DNA of 64,000 bases from Accumulibacter sp. (lineage in GTDB: Bacteria; Pseudomonadota; Gammaproteobacteria; Burkholderiales; Rhodocyclaceae): assembly GCA_031257115.1 (NCBI GenBank), contig JAIRPF010000165.1, positions 1-64,000 on the forward strand, read 5' to 3'. A program made the translations under genes and the position numbers. The notes beneath the pieces are model-generated. The model made no database searches. It saw only the letters and a list, made by a program, of their open reading frames with translations, and was not told the DNA's origin. Every line of letters starts with the position of its first letter. The stretch's first letter is position 1. This document shows positions 47,080 through 56,433 of the stretch, piece after piece.

Positions 47080-47593
47080 GAATCGCTCATTCCGGAAAAA
47101 GCGATCAACCACGGCGGGCGCGACGACGTCGCGCGAAGCGCGCCGAAACAAAGCCTCCCTTTTGAGGGAGGTGGCCGAGGAGAAAACCGGGCGCTTGAAC
47201 GCGGCAGGCCGGACTGGAACGTGGGGCGCGGGCGTCCCGCCCGCTTCGTCCGCTTTTTTTGCGGACGTGACGCCCGCGCTCCATTTTTTGCCGGACGAAC
47301 TGGATTCCCGCTCATCAAGAGAATGACGGTTTCCTTTTCTGTTCATTCGCGTTTGGAATTCCATCGCCCAAATCCCTCCGCCCCGCCTTCGGCGTGACGC
47401 TTCCCTCAGGAGGGAGGTCTGGCTTGCGACGTTTCGCGCCGGAACGAACGGCCGCCGGCTTGCGCCGCTTCGCGGTTTACCCAACCCGCGATCTTCGCGT
47501 TGTGTCCGTCGCGGTTAAAAAAAGTTTTTCGCCGCGCCCGCCGTGGTTAAACTACGATTTTCAGGATTACCGACCACGAAAGCGAACCGCGCG
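47080..47593. repeat. Repeat mosaic between dciA and the amidohydrolase gene
   Basis: Elements visible are atcaaccacggcgggcgcgac (47103-47123), cctcccttttgagggaggtggcc (47154-47176), gcgggcgtcccgcccgcttcg with its partner gacgtgacgcccgcgctcc (47227-47282), a degenerate dRS3-like pair (ctggattcccgctcatcaagagaatgacgg, 47300-47331), a cctcaggagggagg copy (47404-47417), and gccgcgcccgccgtggtta (47531-47549). I see no gene. Confidence 0.8.
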
Positions 47594-48910
47594 ATGCCCG
47601 ATCCCGTCGACCTGCTCATCGAAGCCAAGTGGGTCATTCCCGTCGAACCGGCCGGAATCGTCCTCGAAAACCACTCCGTCGCCGTCGACAAGGGGCGGAT
47701 TGTTGCAATTTTGCAACAGTCGGAAGGAAAATTTCGCTTCGCTCCCCGCGAAGTCCGCAAATTGCATGACCATGTCCTGATTCCGGGCCTGGTCAACCTG
47801 CATACGCACGCCGCAATGTCCCTGCTGCGGGGCCTTGCGGACGATCTTCCGCTGGACGTCTGGCTGCGCGAGCACATCTGGCCGACGGAGGCGAAACACG
47901 TCTCGCACCGGTTCGTCCATGACGGCACCCTGCTGGCTTGCGCGGAAATGCTGCGCGGGGGAATCACCTGTTTCAACGACATGTACTTCTTCCCCCAGGA
48001 AGCGGCGAAAGCCGCGCGGTTACTGGGAATCCGGGCCGTCATCGGATTGATCGCGGTGGATTTTCCCACCGCCTACGCCGCCGACGTGGACGACTATCTG
48101 GCCAAGGGCATGGCCGTCCGCGACGAGTTCCGCGGCAGCCCGCTGCTCGGTTTCTGCCTGGCCCCGCACGCGCCCTACACGGTCAGCGACGCCAGTTTCG
48201 AGAAGGTCCTGACCCTCGCGGAACAGTGCGACATCCCCGTTCATGTGCATATCCACGAAACCCGCAAGGAGATCGAGGACAGCCTGAAAATCCACGGGGC
48301 GCGGCCGATCGAGCGGCTGCGCCGCCTGGGCGCGCTCGGCCCCGGACTGATCGGCGCGCACGCCGTCCATGTCGAGGATCACGAAATACAGATACTGGCC
48401 CAGCACGGCTGCTCGGTCGCGCATTGTCCGAGTTCCAACCTCAAGCTCGCCAGTGGTATCGCGCCACTCGCCCAAATGGCCCAAAGGGGCGTAAACACTG
48501 GCCTTGGGACGGATGGCGCCGCGAGCAACAACCGCCTGGACATCCTCCAGGAAATGCGCCTGGCATCGCTTCTGGCCAAGGGTTTCAGCGGGCGCGCCGA
48601 GGCCGTCGGCGCCCATCAGGCGCTGCGCATGGCCACGCTGAACGGCGCGCGCGCCCTCGGCCTGGACGGGGAGATCGGCAGCATCGAGGCGGGCAAGTCG
48701 GCGGATCTTTGCGCCATCAGGGTTGATGACACTCTTCTGGCGCCGTGTTACGATCCGGCATCGCTGCTTGCCTATTCGGCGGGGCGTGAGTACGTATCGG
48801 ATGTATGGGTGGCTGGAGAATCCCGCGTTTCCGATGGAGTTTTGCTTCATGGCGGCACGGTTGAGTTGAAAAACCTGATTGCTTTGTGGCAGAATCGCAT
48901 CCGTTCGTGA
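47594..48910 (+). CDS. TRZ/ATZ-family amidohydrolase (MTA/SAH deaminase-like)
   Basis: The protein is 438 aa from the ATG at 47594. Metal-ligand motifs of the subtype III amidohydrolases are present: NLHTHAAMSLLRG, CLAPHAPYTVSD, VHIHETRKEIED, GAHAVHVEDHEI and GTDGAASNNRLDI. The pattern is that of 5'-methylthioadenosine/S-adenosylhomocysteine deaminases (MtaD). Chlorohydrolase-type relatives cannot be excluded. In some betaproteobacteria the gene lies near ubiG, as here, with the OmpA gene between. Confidence 0.85.
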   Translation: MPDPVDLLIEAKWVIPVEPAGIVLENHSVAVDKGRIVAILQQSEGKFRFAPREVRKLHDHVLIPGLVNLHTHAAMSLLRGLADDLPLDVWLREHIWPTEAKHVSHRFVHDGTLLACAEMLRGGITCFNDMYFFPQEAAKAARLLGIRAVIGLIAVDFPTAYAADVDDYLAKGMAVRDEFRGSPLLGFCLAPHAPYTVSDASFEKVLTLAEQCDIPVHVHIHETRKEIEDSLKIHGARPIERLRRLGALGPGLIGAHAVHVEDHEIQILAQHGCSVAHCPSSNLKLASGIAPLAQMAQRGVNTGLGTDGAASNNRLDILQEMRLASLLAKGFSGRAEAVGAHQALRMATLNGARALGLDGEIGSIEAGKSADLCAIRVDDTLLAPCYDPASLLAYSAGREYVSDVWVAGESRVSDGVLLHGGTVELKNLIALWQNRIRS

Positions 48911-48996
48911 AATGGTTTTTCCAGTCCATCGACGATGAATTGCAACAACTGTTTGGACACCGCAAGCTCTACTCAACACTAACGAGGTAAATCGAG

Positions 48997-49683
48997 ATGA
49001 ATAAGACAGCAAAACATTCCGTGATGGCCCTGTTGGCCGTAACCCTTGGTCTGTGCGCCTCGTTGGCGCAAGCGCAGGCCGTCAACCGGGTCTATGCCAT
49101 TGATCAGCGCGGAGAGGTGGTAATGGATCCGTACGGCCTGTGCTGGCGGACTTCATGGTGGACGCCGGCCGCCGCCGCCCAGGACCCCGCCGGCTGCAAG
49201 TGCGACAAGGATCTGCTGCCGAAGGGAACGTGTGACGCCGCCGCGCCCGCCGCCGCGCCCGCCGCTCCGGCTGCCCCCGCCGCGCCCGCCGCCGTTCCGG
49301 CCAACAAGAAAGTGACCGTTGCCGCCGACGCGCTGTTCGACTTCAACAAGGCGACGCTGCGCCCCGAAGGCAAGGCCAAGCTCGATGGAGTCGTTGCCGC
49401 TTCCCAGAAGCTCACCCTTGAAGTCGTCATCGCCGTCGGCCACGCCGACCGCATCGGCGGCGCCGCCTACAACCAGAAGCTGTCCGAACGACGCGCCGCC
49501 GCCGTCAAGGATTATCTGGTCGGCAAGGGAATCCCGGCCAACCGCATCTACACCGAGGGCAAGGGCAACAAGCAGCCCGTGACCAAGCCCGGCGATTGCA
49601 AGGGACCGAAGAGCGCGAAGGTCATCGCCTGCCTGCAACCCGACCGCCGCGTCGACATCGAAATCATCGGCACCCAGAAGTAA
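48997..49683 (+). CDS. OmpA-family outer-membrane protein
   Basis: The protein is 228 aa, with a GAGG Shine-Dalgarno upstream. A signal peptide (...LCASLAQAQA) is followed by a short Cys-containing region (CWRTSWW, CKCDKD), an Ala/Pro-rich linker (about 80-100) and the C-terminal OmpA domain (ALFDFNKATLRPEGKAKL, GHADRIGGAAYNQKLSERRA, YTEGKG, QPDRRVDIEIIG). The OmpA domain binds peptidoglycan. There is no eight-stranded barrel, so it is a soluble or anchored periplasmic form. It resembles the small OmpA proteins abundant in betaproteobacteria. Confidence 0.9.
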   Translation: MNKTAKHSVMALLAVTLGLCASLAQAQAVNRVYAIDQRGEVVMDPYGLCWRTSWWTPAAAAQDPAGCKCDKDLLPKGTCDAAAPAAAPAAPAAPAAPAAVPANKKVTVAADALFDFNKATLRPEGKAKLDGVVAASQKLTLEVVIAVGHADRIGGAAYNQKLSERRAAAVKDYLVGKGIPANRIYTEGKGNKQPVTKPGDCKGPKSAKVIACLQPDRRVDIEIIGTQK

Positions 49684-49701
49684 TCCGGGTTCGATACAAT
49701 G

Positions 49702-49729
49702 AAAGCCCTGCTCCGGCAGGGCTTTTTTA
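49702..49729 (+). terminator. Rho-independent terminator of the OmpA-family gene
   Basis: The agccctgc/gcagggct stem (49704-49711 with 49716-49723) with a 4-base loop is followed by TTTTTAT. It lies 20 bases past the stop. Confidence 0.92.
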
Positions 49730-49761
49730 TTGCCCGCCATTCCGCCATTGCCCGTTTCCAC

Positions 49762-50481
49762 ATGGATATGGACGCCATGCACAACGCCGACCCCCTGGAA
49801 CTCGACAAATTCAGCCAGCTTGCCCACCTCTGGTGGGATCCCCGCAGCGAATTCAAGCCGCTTCACGACATCAATCCCTTGCGGCTGGACTGGATCGACC
49901 GACATGCCGGACTGGCCGGAAAAATGGCGCTGGATGTCGGCTGCGGCGGCGGCATCCTGTCCGAAAGCCTGGCGCAGCGCGGCGCCAGCGTCACCGGCAT
50001 CGATCTGTCCGAAAAGGCGCTCGCCGTGGCCAAGCTCCATCTCCTGGAAAGCGGCCGGACGGTCGACTATCGGTTGTCATCCGCCGAGGAACTGGCCCGG
50101 CAGAGGCCCGGCGCGTTCGATGTCGTCACGTGCATGGAAATGCTCGAACACGTTCCCGACCCGGCAAGCGTCATGGCGGCCTGCTCGGCGTTGGTCAAGC
50201 CCGGCGGCCACGTCTTCTTTTCCACGCTCAACCGCAATCCGAAGTCGTATCTGTTCGCCATCGTCGGCGCCGAATACATCCTCGGCCTGTTGCCGAAGGG
50301 AACGCACGATTACGCGCGATTCATCAAGCCGTCGGAACTTTCACGCTGGGCAAAGGACGCCGGACTCGAACCGGACGATCTGACCGGCGTGGCCTACGAT
50401 CCGTTGGGCGGAAAATACAGTCTTTGCGGCGACGTCGGCGTCAACTACCTGATGCACGCGGTCAAAATGGAAACGGGATGA
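49762..50481 (+). CDS. ubiG: 3-demethylubiquinol 3-O-methyltransferase
   Basis: The 239-aa class I SAM methyltransferase has [16 protein letters not shown] (SAM motif I) and [14 protein letters not shown] (post-I/II region). The start region ([20 protein letters not shown]) and [19 protein letters not shown] are specific to UbiG. It carries out the two O-methylations of ubiquinone synthesis. The ATG at 49762 is followed by two more in-frame ATGs (49768, 49777) that are also possible starts. The upstream frame overlaps the terminator. Confidence 0.93.
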   Translation: MDMDAMHNADPLELDKFSQLAHLWWDPRSEFKPLHDINPLRLDWIDRHAGLAGKMALDVGCGGGILSESLAQRGASVTGIDLSEKALAVAKLHLLESGRTVDYRLSSAEELARQRPGAFDVVTCMEMLEHVPDPASVMAACSALVKPGGHVFFSTLNRNPKSYLFAIVGAEYILGLLPKGTHDYARFIKPSELSRWAKDAGLEPDDLTGVAYDPLGGKYSLCGDVGVNYLMHAVKMETG

Positions 50482-50486
50482 ACCGC

Positions 50487-50936
50487 TCAGTCTTGCCCAC
50501 GCACCGCGTCGGCCCAGCAGTTCGGAGTTTCGTACAGCCGCACCCGTTCGAGCCGCAAGTGATTCCCATAAGTGTCCCGGTAGGTCGCGTCGAGAATCCG
50601 GAACGCTTTCATGGCCAAGTTTTCGGCCGTCGGAATACAGTCGAGGAGCACCGTCTTGTGCCCCGCGAGCGTGGCGAGGAATTCGACGACCGGCGCGTCG
50701 CCTTCATAAACCAGGAACGCATGATCCCACGGATCGACCAGTCTGCTTTTCGCCAGCGCCTTGACCTCGGAAAAATCCATGACCATGCCGTTGGCGGGAT
50801 CCCCGTCCTTCCGGATGATTTCCCCGGAAAGCGTTACCTCGATCGCGTAGCGATGGCCGTGCAGATGCCTGCATTGGCTTTCGTGATCGGGAATGCGGTG
50901 GCCGGCGTCGAACTCCAGGCGGCGGGTGACAAGCAT
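50487..50936 (-). CDS. queD: 6-carboxy-tetrahydropterin synthase-like protein (QueD/PTPS)
   Basis: The 149-aa protein of the PTPS/QueD family has CRHLHGHRYAIEV (zinc His and catalytic Cys) and FDAGHRI near the start, with the Glu of RLYETPNCWA at the end. In queuosine synthesis QueD turns 7,8-dihydroneopterin triphosphate into 6-carboxy-tetrahydropterin. It is convergent with ubiG and divergent from the radical SAM gene. No queE, queC or queF is visible, so PTPS-type functions other than queuosine cannot be excluded. Confidence 0.85.
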   Translation of the reverse strand: MLVTRRLEFDAGHRIPDHESQCRHLHGHRYAIEVTLSGEIIRKDGDPANGMVMDFSEVKALAKSRLVDPWDHAFLVYEGDAPVVEFLATLAGHKTVLLDCIPTAENLAMKAFRILDATYRDTYGNHLRLERVRLYETPNCWADAVRGQD

Positions 50937-51010
50937 GGCATACTCGGTGGAAGAACCGTGTGATTATATCATTGAGCTTCCACCCGACCCGATCTCCGAA
51001 ACCAGTTTTC

Positions 51011-51844
51011 ATGCTCAGCATCCATGACCACAGCCGCGATGGCGCCGGAATGAAATACGTTTACCCGGTCGTTTCCCGCCGCGCCCAGGGCGTCTCGATC
51101 GGCATCAACCTCAATGTAAACAACGCCTGCAATTGGGCCTGCATCTATTGCCAGGTTCCCGATCTCGAACGCGGCGGGCCGCCCGAAATCGATTTGCCGC
51201 GGCTCGAGGCCGAGCTGCATGATTTTTTTAATACCGTGGTTTCGGGAGATTTTCTTCAGAGAGAAGTGCCTTCCGGATTCCGGCGGCTCGTCGACGTGGC
51301 CTTTTCGGGCAACGGCGAGCCGACCAGCGCCTGGGAATTTCCCGAAGCCGTGGAAATCGTTGGGCGGCAGATGAAGGAATTCGGCCTGCTCGGCGGACTC
51401 AAGTTACGCCTGATAACCAACGGCAGCCTGCTGCATCAGTTGCATGTGCAACAGGGGATCGCCCGCATCGGCGAACTCCAGGGCGAGGTATGGTTCAAGA
51501 TCGACCGTGGAACGAGCGATGGCATCCTGCGCGTCAATGGCAGCCACACGCCCCCCGAAAAAATCCGCAAGGCGGTTTCGGTGTGCTCGAAACTGGCCCC
51601 CACGTGGATACAGACCTGCCTGTTTTCCATCGACGGCGCGCCGATCGAGGCGGAAGAGATCGACGCCTATCTTGAACTCATCGCCTCGATCAGGACGCGG
51701 ATCGAAGGCGTGCATCTCTACGGACTGGCCCGTCCTTCCCGGCGGCCAGAAGCGGCGAGGCTTTCGGCGCTCAACGCCGAAAGCCTCTCTTCCTTCGCCC
51801 GGCGCATGGCCGCGCTGGACATCCGGGTCATCACGAACCCCTGA
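51011..51844 (+). CDS. Radical SAM enzyme
   Basis: The protein is 277 aa from the ATG at 51011. The CxxxCxxC motif NNACNWACIYCQVPDL binds the 4Fe-4S/SAM cluster. VDVAFSGNGEPTSAWEFPEAV is the GGE-type region, and a radical SAM barrel follows. It resembles the wyosine/TYW1-like or PFL-activase-like side of the superfamily and is not clearly QueE. Divergent from queD. The substrate is unknown. Confidence 0.85.
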   Translation: MLSIHDHSRDGAGMKYVYPVVSRRAQGVSIGINLNVNNACNWACIYCQVPDLERGGPPEIDLPRLEAELHDFFNTVVSGDFLQREVPSGFRRLVDVAFSGNGEPTSAWEFPEAVEIVGRQMKEFGLLGGLKLRLITNGSLLHQLHVQQGIARIGELQGEVWFKIDRGTSDGILRVNGSHTPPEKIRKAVSVCSKLAPTWIQTCLFSIDGAPIEAEEIDAYLELIASIRTRIEGVHLYGLARPSRRPEAARLSALNAESLSSFARRMAALDIRVITNP

Positions 51845-51845
51845 T

Positions 51846-52169
51846 TCAGCCGGCTTTCCGCCTGGCCTTGGCCGCTTCCTTGGCGGCTTTCTTCAGGGTT
51901 TTGTACAGCCCAGGCTCCTCGCTCTTGAGATAATCCAGGATGTCCACGTCGTCACGCCGGAGGCGCTGGATGTCGATCTGCTCGACATGGACGAGGCGGA
52001 GCAATTCGCGCACCGGGCGCGGCATGTTGCGACCGCTCTCATAACGGGAGCCGCCGCTTTGCGTCACCCCGATCTTCGACCAGAACTGCTGTTGATTCAA
52101 GCCAAGCTTATGGCGAATCTCGCGCGGCTCGCTGGTTTTGTCGTTCGTCTTCACTGTATTCATTTGCAT
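51846..52169 (-). CDS. Small XRE-like HTH regulator
   Basis: The protein is about 107 aa from the ATG at 52169, with aaagga upstream at good spacing. An HTH of the XRE/Cro type (EIRHKLGLNQQQFWSKIGVTQ...RYESGR) is followed by a helical tail ending KAAKEAAKARRKAG, rich in Lys/Ala, that may bind DNA. It lies convergent to the radical SAM gene with a one-base gap. The target is unknown. Confidence 0.7.
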   Translation of the reverse strand: MQMNTVKTNDKTSEPREIRHKLGLNQQQFWSKIGVTQSGGSRYESGRNMPRPVRELLRLVHVEQIDIQRLRRDDVDILDYLKSEEPGLYKTLKKAAKEAAKARRKAG

Positions 52170-52433
52170 TGCATCCTTTTCCATCGGCTGCACGCCGGAC
52201 GTGATTCAGGTCAATTTCGTAAATCTCGATCGCCGCGTTCCCACTCTTTCCACACACGACCCCTACAGTGGCCTGACGAGTATAGAACAGGAACATATGT
52301 CATGGCAAGCGGCATCCGGCCATCCGTTTCAGGCGGATCCGGACACCGGGAAAAGGAGGCGCCGCCTTGTATCCCAGGAGCGTGTTGAGCTAGAATTCCC
52401 CGGTTCGGTTACCAACTTCCTTCTGGATCGCGC

Positions 52434-53660
52434 ATGGCCCTGATAGTGCAAAAATTTGGCGGTACGTCGGTCGCGTCGCCCGACCGGATCAAAAACGTCG
52501 CCAGGCGGGTAGCCCGCTGGAAAGCCCAGGGGCATGACATCATCGTGGTCCCGTCGGCGATGTCCGGCGAAACCAATCGTCTGATCGCGCTGGCCAAGGA
52601 AATTTCGGCCTTCCCCGACCCCAGGGAACTGGACGTGGTCGCTTCGACGGGCGAGCAGGTGACCATCGGTCTTCTGGCCATGGCCCTGAAAGAAGAAGGC
52701 GTGAAGGCAAAGAGCTATACCGGCCCGCAGGTGTGCGTGTTGACCGACAGCACCTTTACCAAGGCGCGCATCCTGCGGATCGACGACGAAAAAATCCGCA
52801 AGGACCTAGCCGGCGGCTGCGTCGTCGTCGTCGCCGGCTTTCAGGGCGCCGACGGCGAGGGCAACATCACGACGCTCGGACGCGGCGGCTCCGATACTTC
52901 CGCCGTGGCGCTGGCAGCGGCCCTGAAGGCGGACGAATGCCAGATATACACCGACGTCGACGGCGTTTATACGACCGACCCGCGCGTCGAGCCGGACGCG
53001 CGGAAGCTCGATACGATCACCTTCGAGGAAATGATGGAAATGGCCAGCCTCGGCTCGAAGGTCCTGCAAATCCGCTCGGTCGAATTCGCCGGCAAATACA
53101 AAGTCAGATTGCGCGTACTTTCCAGCTTCCAGGAAGAAGGCGAAGGTACACTGATCACCGTTGAGGAAGACAAGTCCATGGAACAACCGATCATCTCCGG
53201 AATCGCCTTCACCCGCGACGAAGCCAAGCTCACCATCCTTGGCATTCCCGACCGCCCCGGCGTCGCGTACCGGCTGCTCGGCCCGGTCGCCGACGCCAAC
53301 ATCGACGTCGACATGATCATCCAGAACATCGCCAATGACGAAACGACGGACTTCTCGTTCACCGTCAATCGCGGCGACTACGCCAAGGCGCTGGAAATCG
53401 TCAGGAACACCGCCGAAAAGCTGGGCGCGCGCGGCGTGCTGGGCGACAACAAGATTTGCAAGGTTTCCGCCATCGGCGTCGGAATGCGCTCGCACCCCGG
53501 CATCGCCAGCCAGATGTTCAACGCCCTGGGCCAGGAAGGCATCAACATCAAGATGATATCGACCTCCGAAATCAAGATTTCGGTCGTGGTCGACGAAAAA
53601 TATCTGGAATTGGCGGTGCGCGTCCTGCACAAAGCGTTTGGCCTGGACAAGGCGGGATGA
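52434..53660 (+). CDS. lysC: Aspartate kinase
   Basis: The 408-aa enzyme starts MALIVQKFGGTSVASPDRI. The kinase domain carries GGSDTSAVALAAAL and TDVDGVYTTDPR. Two ACT domains (about 265-405) allow feedback control by Lys/Thr. It opens the aspartate pathway to Lys, Thr and Met. The tRNA-Ser follows 68 bases after the stop. Confidence 0.97.
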   Translation: MALIVQKFGGTSVASPDRIKNVARRVARWKAQGHDIIVVPSAMSGETNRLIALAKEISAFPDPRELDVVASTGEQVTIGLLAMALKEEGVKAKSYTGPQVCVLTDSTFTKARILRIDDEKIRKDLAGGCVVVVAGFQGADGEGNITTLGRGGSDTSAVALAAALKADECQIYTDVDGVYTTDPRVEPDARKLDTITFEEMMEMASLGSKVLQIRSVEFAGKYKVRLRVLSSFQEEGEGTLITVEEDKSMEQPIISGIAFTRDEAKLTILGIPDRPGVAYRLLGPVADANIDVDMIIQNIANDETTDFSFTVNRGDYAKALEIVRNTAEKLGARGVLGDNKICKVSAIGVGMRSHPGIASQMFNALGQEGINIKMISTSEIKISVVVDEKYLELAVRVLHKAFGLDKAG

Positions 53661-53688
53661 ATCCGGGGCGGAACGAACCCCGGCCCGT

Positions 53689-53717
53689 TTGACCGGCAAG
53701 CGCGGAAAGGCTATCAT
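53689..53717 (+). promoter_or_regulatory. Sigma-70 promoter of tRNA-Ser
   Basis: TTGACC (53689-53694) and TATCAT (53712-53717) are separated by exactly 17 bases. The tRNA starts 12 bases after the -10 box, so the transcript leader is very short. Confidence 0.75.
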
Positions 53718-53728
53718 CGCGCCCTTCC

Positions 53729-53821
53729 GGAGACGTGGCCGAGAGGTCGAAGGCACTCCCCTGCTAAGGGAGCATACGGGCAAAACCTGTATCGAGGGTT
53801 CGAATCCCTCCGTCTCCGCCA
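53729..53821 (+). tRNA. tRNA-Ser (anticodon GCT)
   Basis: Acceptor arms ggagacg/cgtctcc close the molecule. The anticodon loop is ctgctaa (GCT, reading AGC/AGU). A long variable arm (catacgggcaaaacctgtat) is typical of tRNA-Ser. The CCA end is encoded. Confidence 0.95.
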
Positions 53822-53857
53822 GCCAATAAAAACGAGCCAAAACGAGCGCCAGGCCCC

Positions 53858-55234
53858 TCATTTCGCGCGGCGCGTCTTGATCTCGCGCACGAGTTCGAGA
53901 AACCGGCGATCCGACAGGGGATACAGGAACATGACGAGAAACGCCGCGGAGAACGCGATGGCCGGAGCCAGGGCCACGCCTTCGCGGATCGCGGTCAGGA
54001 CGCCGGCATCCTGCGTGGCCTGGTTCGGCGCATACGCGGCGCCAGCGAGCAGGAAGGCGGGAATCGACCCGCCCAGCGCCAGGCCGCATTTGCGCGTCAG
54101 CGAAAACAAGGAATAATTTAGTCCTTCCAGGCGCATACCGCCGCGCCACTCTCCGTATTCCACCGTATCGCCCTGTAGCGCCCACATGACCGCCATCGCC
54201 AGCATCAGCCCGGCGGAAGCGATGGCCAGGCAGGCGAACGCCGGCGCGGGGTGCGCGGTGGGCGCGAAAAACAGCAGAAAGTGCGCCGTGGCGGCCGTCG
54301 CCATGCCGAACTGGAAGACGGCCCTTTTGCCGAATCGTTCCACCAGCGCCGGCCCCAGCGACACTGATACGAGCAGGCCGAACGGCGTGCCGACCAAGGT
54401 AAAGGTCAGGAAATGCCGGGCGTCGCCCAGCAGGTAGCGCGCGAAATACATGGCCGAGGCGCTCAGCGATCCGGCCCCGGTCAGCGCGCACAAGGCCGCC
54501 AGGCAGAGCACGTGCAAAGCGCGGTTGGAGGCGAGCGTCGCCCAACTCTCGCGCCAGGAAGGGTGAAGCGTCCGGCGCTCGACCACCTCGCGCGTCGTCG
54601 AAAAGCATACGGCATAAAGCGCCATTCCCGCCACGGCGAGCGCGACGGTCAGGAGCGTCAGGCGGTTTTGCAGGGCTTCGCCGTGGATGTCGCGCAGCGC
54701 CGGCACCAGGGCGAAAGCGAGAAAAATGGCGGCGGCGGTCGACATCAGCGTGCGCGCGGCGGCCAGGCGCGAACGCTGGCGCGGCGATTGCGTCATCGCG
54801 GCGGCGAGCGAACCGTAAGGGACATTGACGAATGAATAGGCGGTTCCGAGCAGCGCGTAAGTGACGTAGGCATAAACGAGCTTTCCCGCCGCGCTCCATC
54901 CGGACGGCACGGAAAAGACGGCCACGTTCAGGAGCAGCAGCGGCGCGGAAGCCCACAGCAGCCAGGGACGGAAACGTCCATGCCGCGCCGGCAGACAACC
55001 GCGGTCGATGACGCGGCCCGCCGTGATGTCCATCACGGCGTCATAGACGCGCACCGTCATCAACAGGGTTCCGGCCGCCGCCGCGCCGATTCCCGCCACG
55101 TCGGTATAGTAGGGAAGCAGGAACATCAACCCCAGCGAAAACACGAAATTGTTGGCCGCGTCCCCCAGTCCGTAGCTGATGACGCTGCGCCATCGCAGCG
55201 GTTCGGCGGACATCGTTTTCGATTCGGATGGCAT
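53858..55234 (-). CDS. GPH-family (glycoside-pentoside-hexuronide) cation symporter
   Basis: The protein is about 458 aa if it starts at the second Met (55234); the first ATG at 55246 is too close to the GGAAGG Shine-Dalgarno. Twelve TM helices are evident, with SYGLGDAANNFVFSLGLMFLLPYYTDVAG at the N-terminus and VYDAVMDITAGRVIDR in the first loop. That is the GPH/MelB-type pattern for Na+ or H+ coupled sugar uptake. It lies 30 bases after the LysR stop, on the same strand, and divergent to the GH3 gene, so a beta-glucoside or other oligosaccharide is a reasonable guess at substrate. Confidence 0.85.
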   Translation of the reverse strand: MPSESKTMSAEPLRWRSVISYGLGDAANNFVFSLGLMFLLPYYTDVAGIGAAAAGTLLMTVRVYDAVMDITAGRVIDRGCLPARHGRFRPWLLWASAPLLLLNVAVFSVPSGWSAAGKLVYAYVTYALLGTAYSFVNVPYGSLAAAMTQSPRQRSRLAAARTLMSTAAAIFLAFALVPALRDIHGEALQNRLTLLTVALAVAGMALYAVCFSTTREVVERRTLHPSWRESWATLASNRALHVLCLAALCALTGAGSLSASAMYFARYLLGDARHFLTFTLVGTPFGLLVSVSLGPALVERFGKRAVFQFGMATAATAHFLLFFAPTAHPAPAFACLAIASAGLMLAMAVMWALQGDTVEYGEWRGGMRLEGLNYSLFSLTRKCGLALGGSIPAFLLAGAAYAPNQATQDAGVLTAIREGVALAPAIAFSAAFLVMFLYPLSDRRFLELVREIKTRRAK

Positions 55235-55264
55235 GGTTTTTTTCATCCTTCCGCGCGGCGCGCG

Positions 55265-56158
55265 TCATTCCCCGGCGTCGCCGGCCGAACGCAATTCACG
55301 GACCGCTTCCAGCAATTCCGCCAGCAGCGCGGAACGGTCGTCCTTGCGGTACATGCACATCAGGTCGAATGGAATCTTCGACGCGAAGGAACACGGGCGA
55401 AACACCACATTTGGCATATTCAGGGATTGCATGGAAAATGACGTGAGAGTGACGCAAAGGCCGCTGCTCACCAGGGCCAGGCTGGTCATGACGTCGTCGG
55501 CCCGGTGCGCCACGCGGCCCGTGGAGCCGAAAATCTGCGACAGCCTGGATTCCATTTCCATGTCGGACGTCGAACCGACGCGCGGCTCGCCGGCCAGATC
55601 ATCGGCGTCGATGACCTCCCGCGCCGCCAGGGGATGATCCTTGTGCAGGGCGACATAAAGCCGCTCCCCTTCCCGGTACGCCAGCTCGTAGGCCATGTCC
55701 GGCTCGCGCGGCAGGAAGCGGTCGAAAGCGGCCTGGATTTTCCCCTGCCGCAGAAAGGCGATCTGCCGATCCTTGCGGATGTTGTGCAGGCGCAATTCGG
55801 CCCGCGGATTCTTTCTGGCGAATTCGCCCAGGATGCGCGGAATGACGGTGAATATCGCCGAGCCATAAACGCCGATGTCGAAAGGCTGGCGTTCCCCGCG
55901 TTCGGCGTGCTTCACGTGGAGCTTGGCCTGCGCCAGTTCGGCCTGAATGATCCTGGCATGGCGCAGCAGGGCCGCGCCCGCCGCCGTGATTTCCATTCCC
56001 GCCGGAGTGCGCGTGAAGAGCGGCGCGCCCACTTCGTCCTCCAGCGACTGGATTTGCCGCGTCAGGGCCGGCTGCGTGATATGCAGACGCGATGCGGCGC
56101 GGCCGATTTTCTTTTCCTCGGCCACGGCGATGAAATAAAGAAGCGAACGTGTTTCCAA
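55265..56158 (-). CDS. LysR-family transcriptional regulator
   Basis: The protein is 297 aa from a TTG at 56158 with a GGGGGG run 6 bases upstream. The winged HTH starts METRSLLYFIAVAEEKKIG and includes AASRLHITQPALTRQIQSLE. A periplasmic-binding-protein-like effector domain follows. The regulator is transcribed away from the GH3 gene, and the intergenic region holds a perfect inverted repeat (see 56323-56349). Regulation of the cassette is inferred. Confidence 0.85.
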   Translation of the reverse strand: METRSLLYFIAVAEEKKIGRAASRLHITQPALTRQIQSLEDEVGAPLFTRTPAGMEITAAGAALLRHARIIQAELAQAKLHVKHAERGERQPFDIGVYGSAIFTVIPRILGEFARKNPRAELRLHNIRKDRQIAFLRQGKIQAAFDRFLPREPDMAYELAYREGERLYVALHKDHPLAAREVIDADDLAGEPRVGSTSDMEMESRLSQIFGSTGRVAHRADDVMTSLALVSSGLCVTLTSFSMQSLNMPNVVFRPCSFASKIPFDLMCMYRKDDRSALLAELLEAVRELRSAGDAGE

Positions 56159-56322
56159 CCGCGACCCCCCGAATTCCGGCGCGGCCCGCGCGCCACATTG
56201 ACCCCGACACCCATCGCCCGCCAAGGCGAAATCCCCCGCCATTCCCCGCGCCGCCGACGGCCCGCTCCCCATCATCCGGCGGCATGGAGAACATAACAAT
56301 ATGGCATTGGACGTTTTCCGGG

Positions 56323-56349
56323 GCGGCAAGTAAAAATCATACTTGCCGC
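56323..56349. promoter_or_regulatory. Candidate LysR operator (10-bp inverted repeat)
   Basis: The perfect arms gcggcaagta and tacttgccgc are separated by 7 bases, between the divergent LysR and GH3 genes. It is 85 bases upstream of the GH3 start and about 165 bases upstream of the LysR start, a normal place for an operator. Confidence 0.6.
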
Positions 56350-56433
56350 TTGTATCGGCGCGCAAGCCCGATGGAAAGATTCGGCGACCGGCTTTCAAAC
56401 GCTGTATACCACGATTGAAAAAGGAGACGTGAA

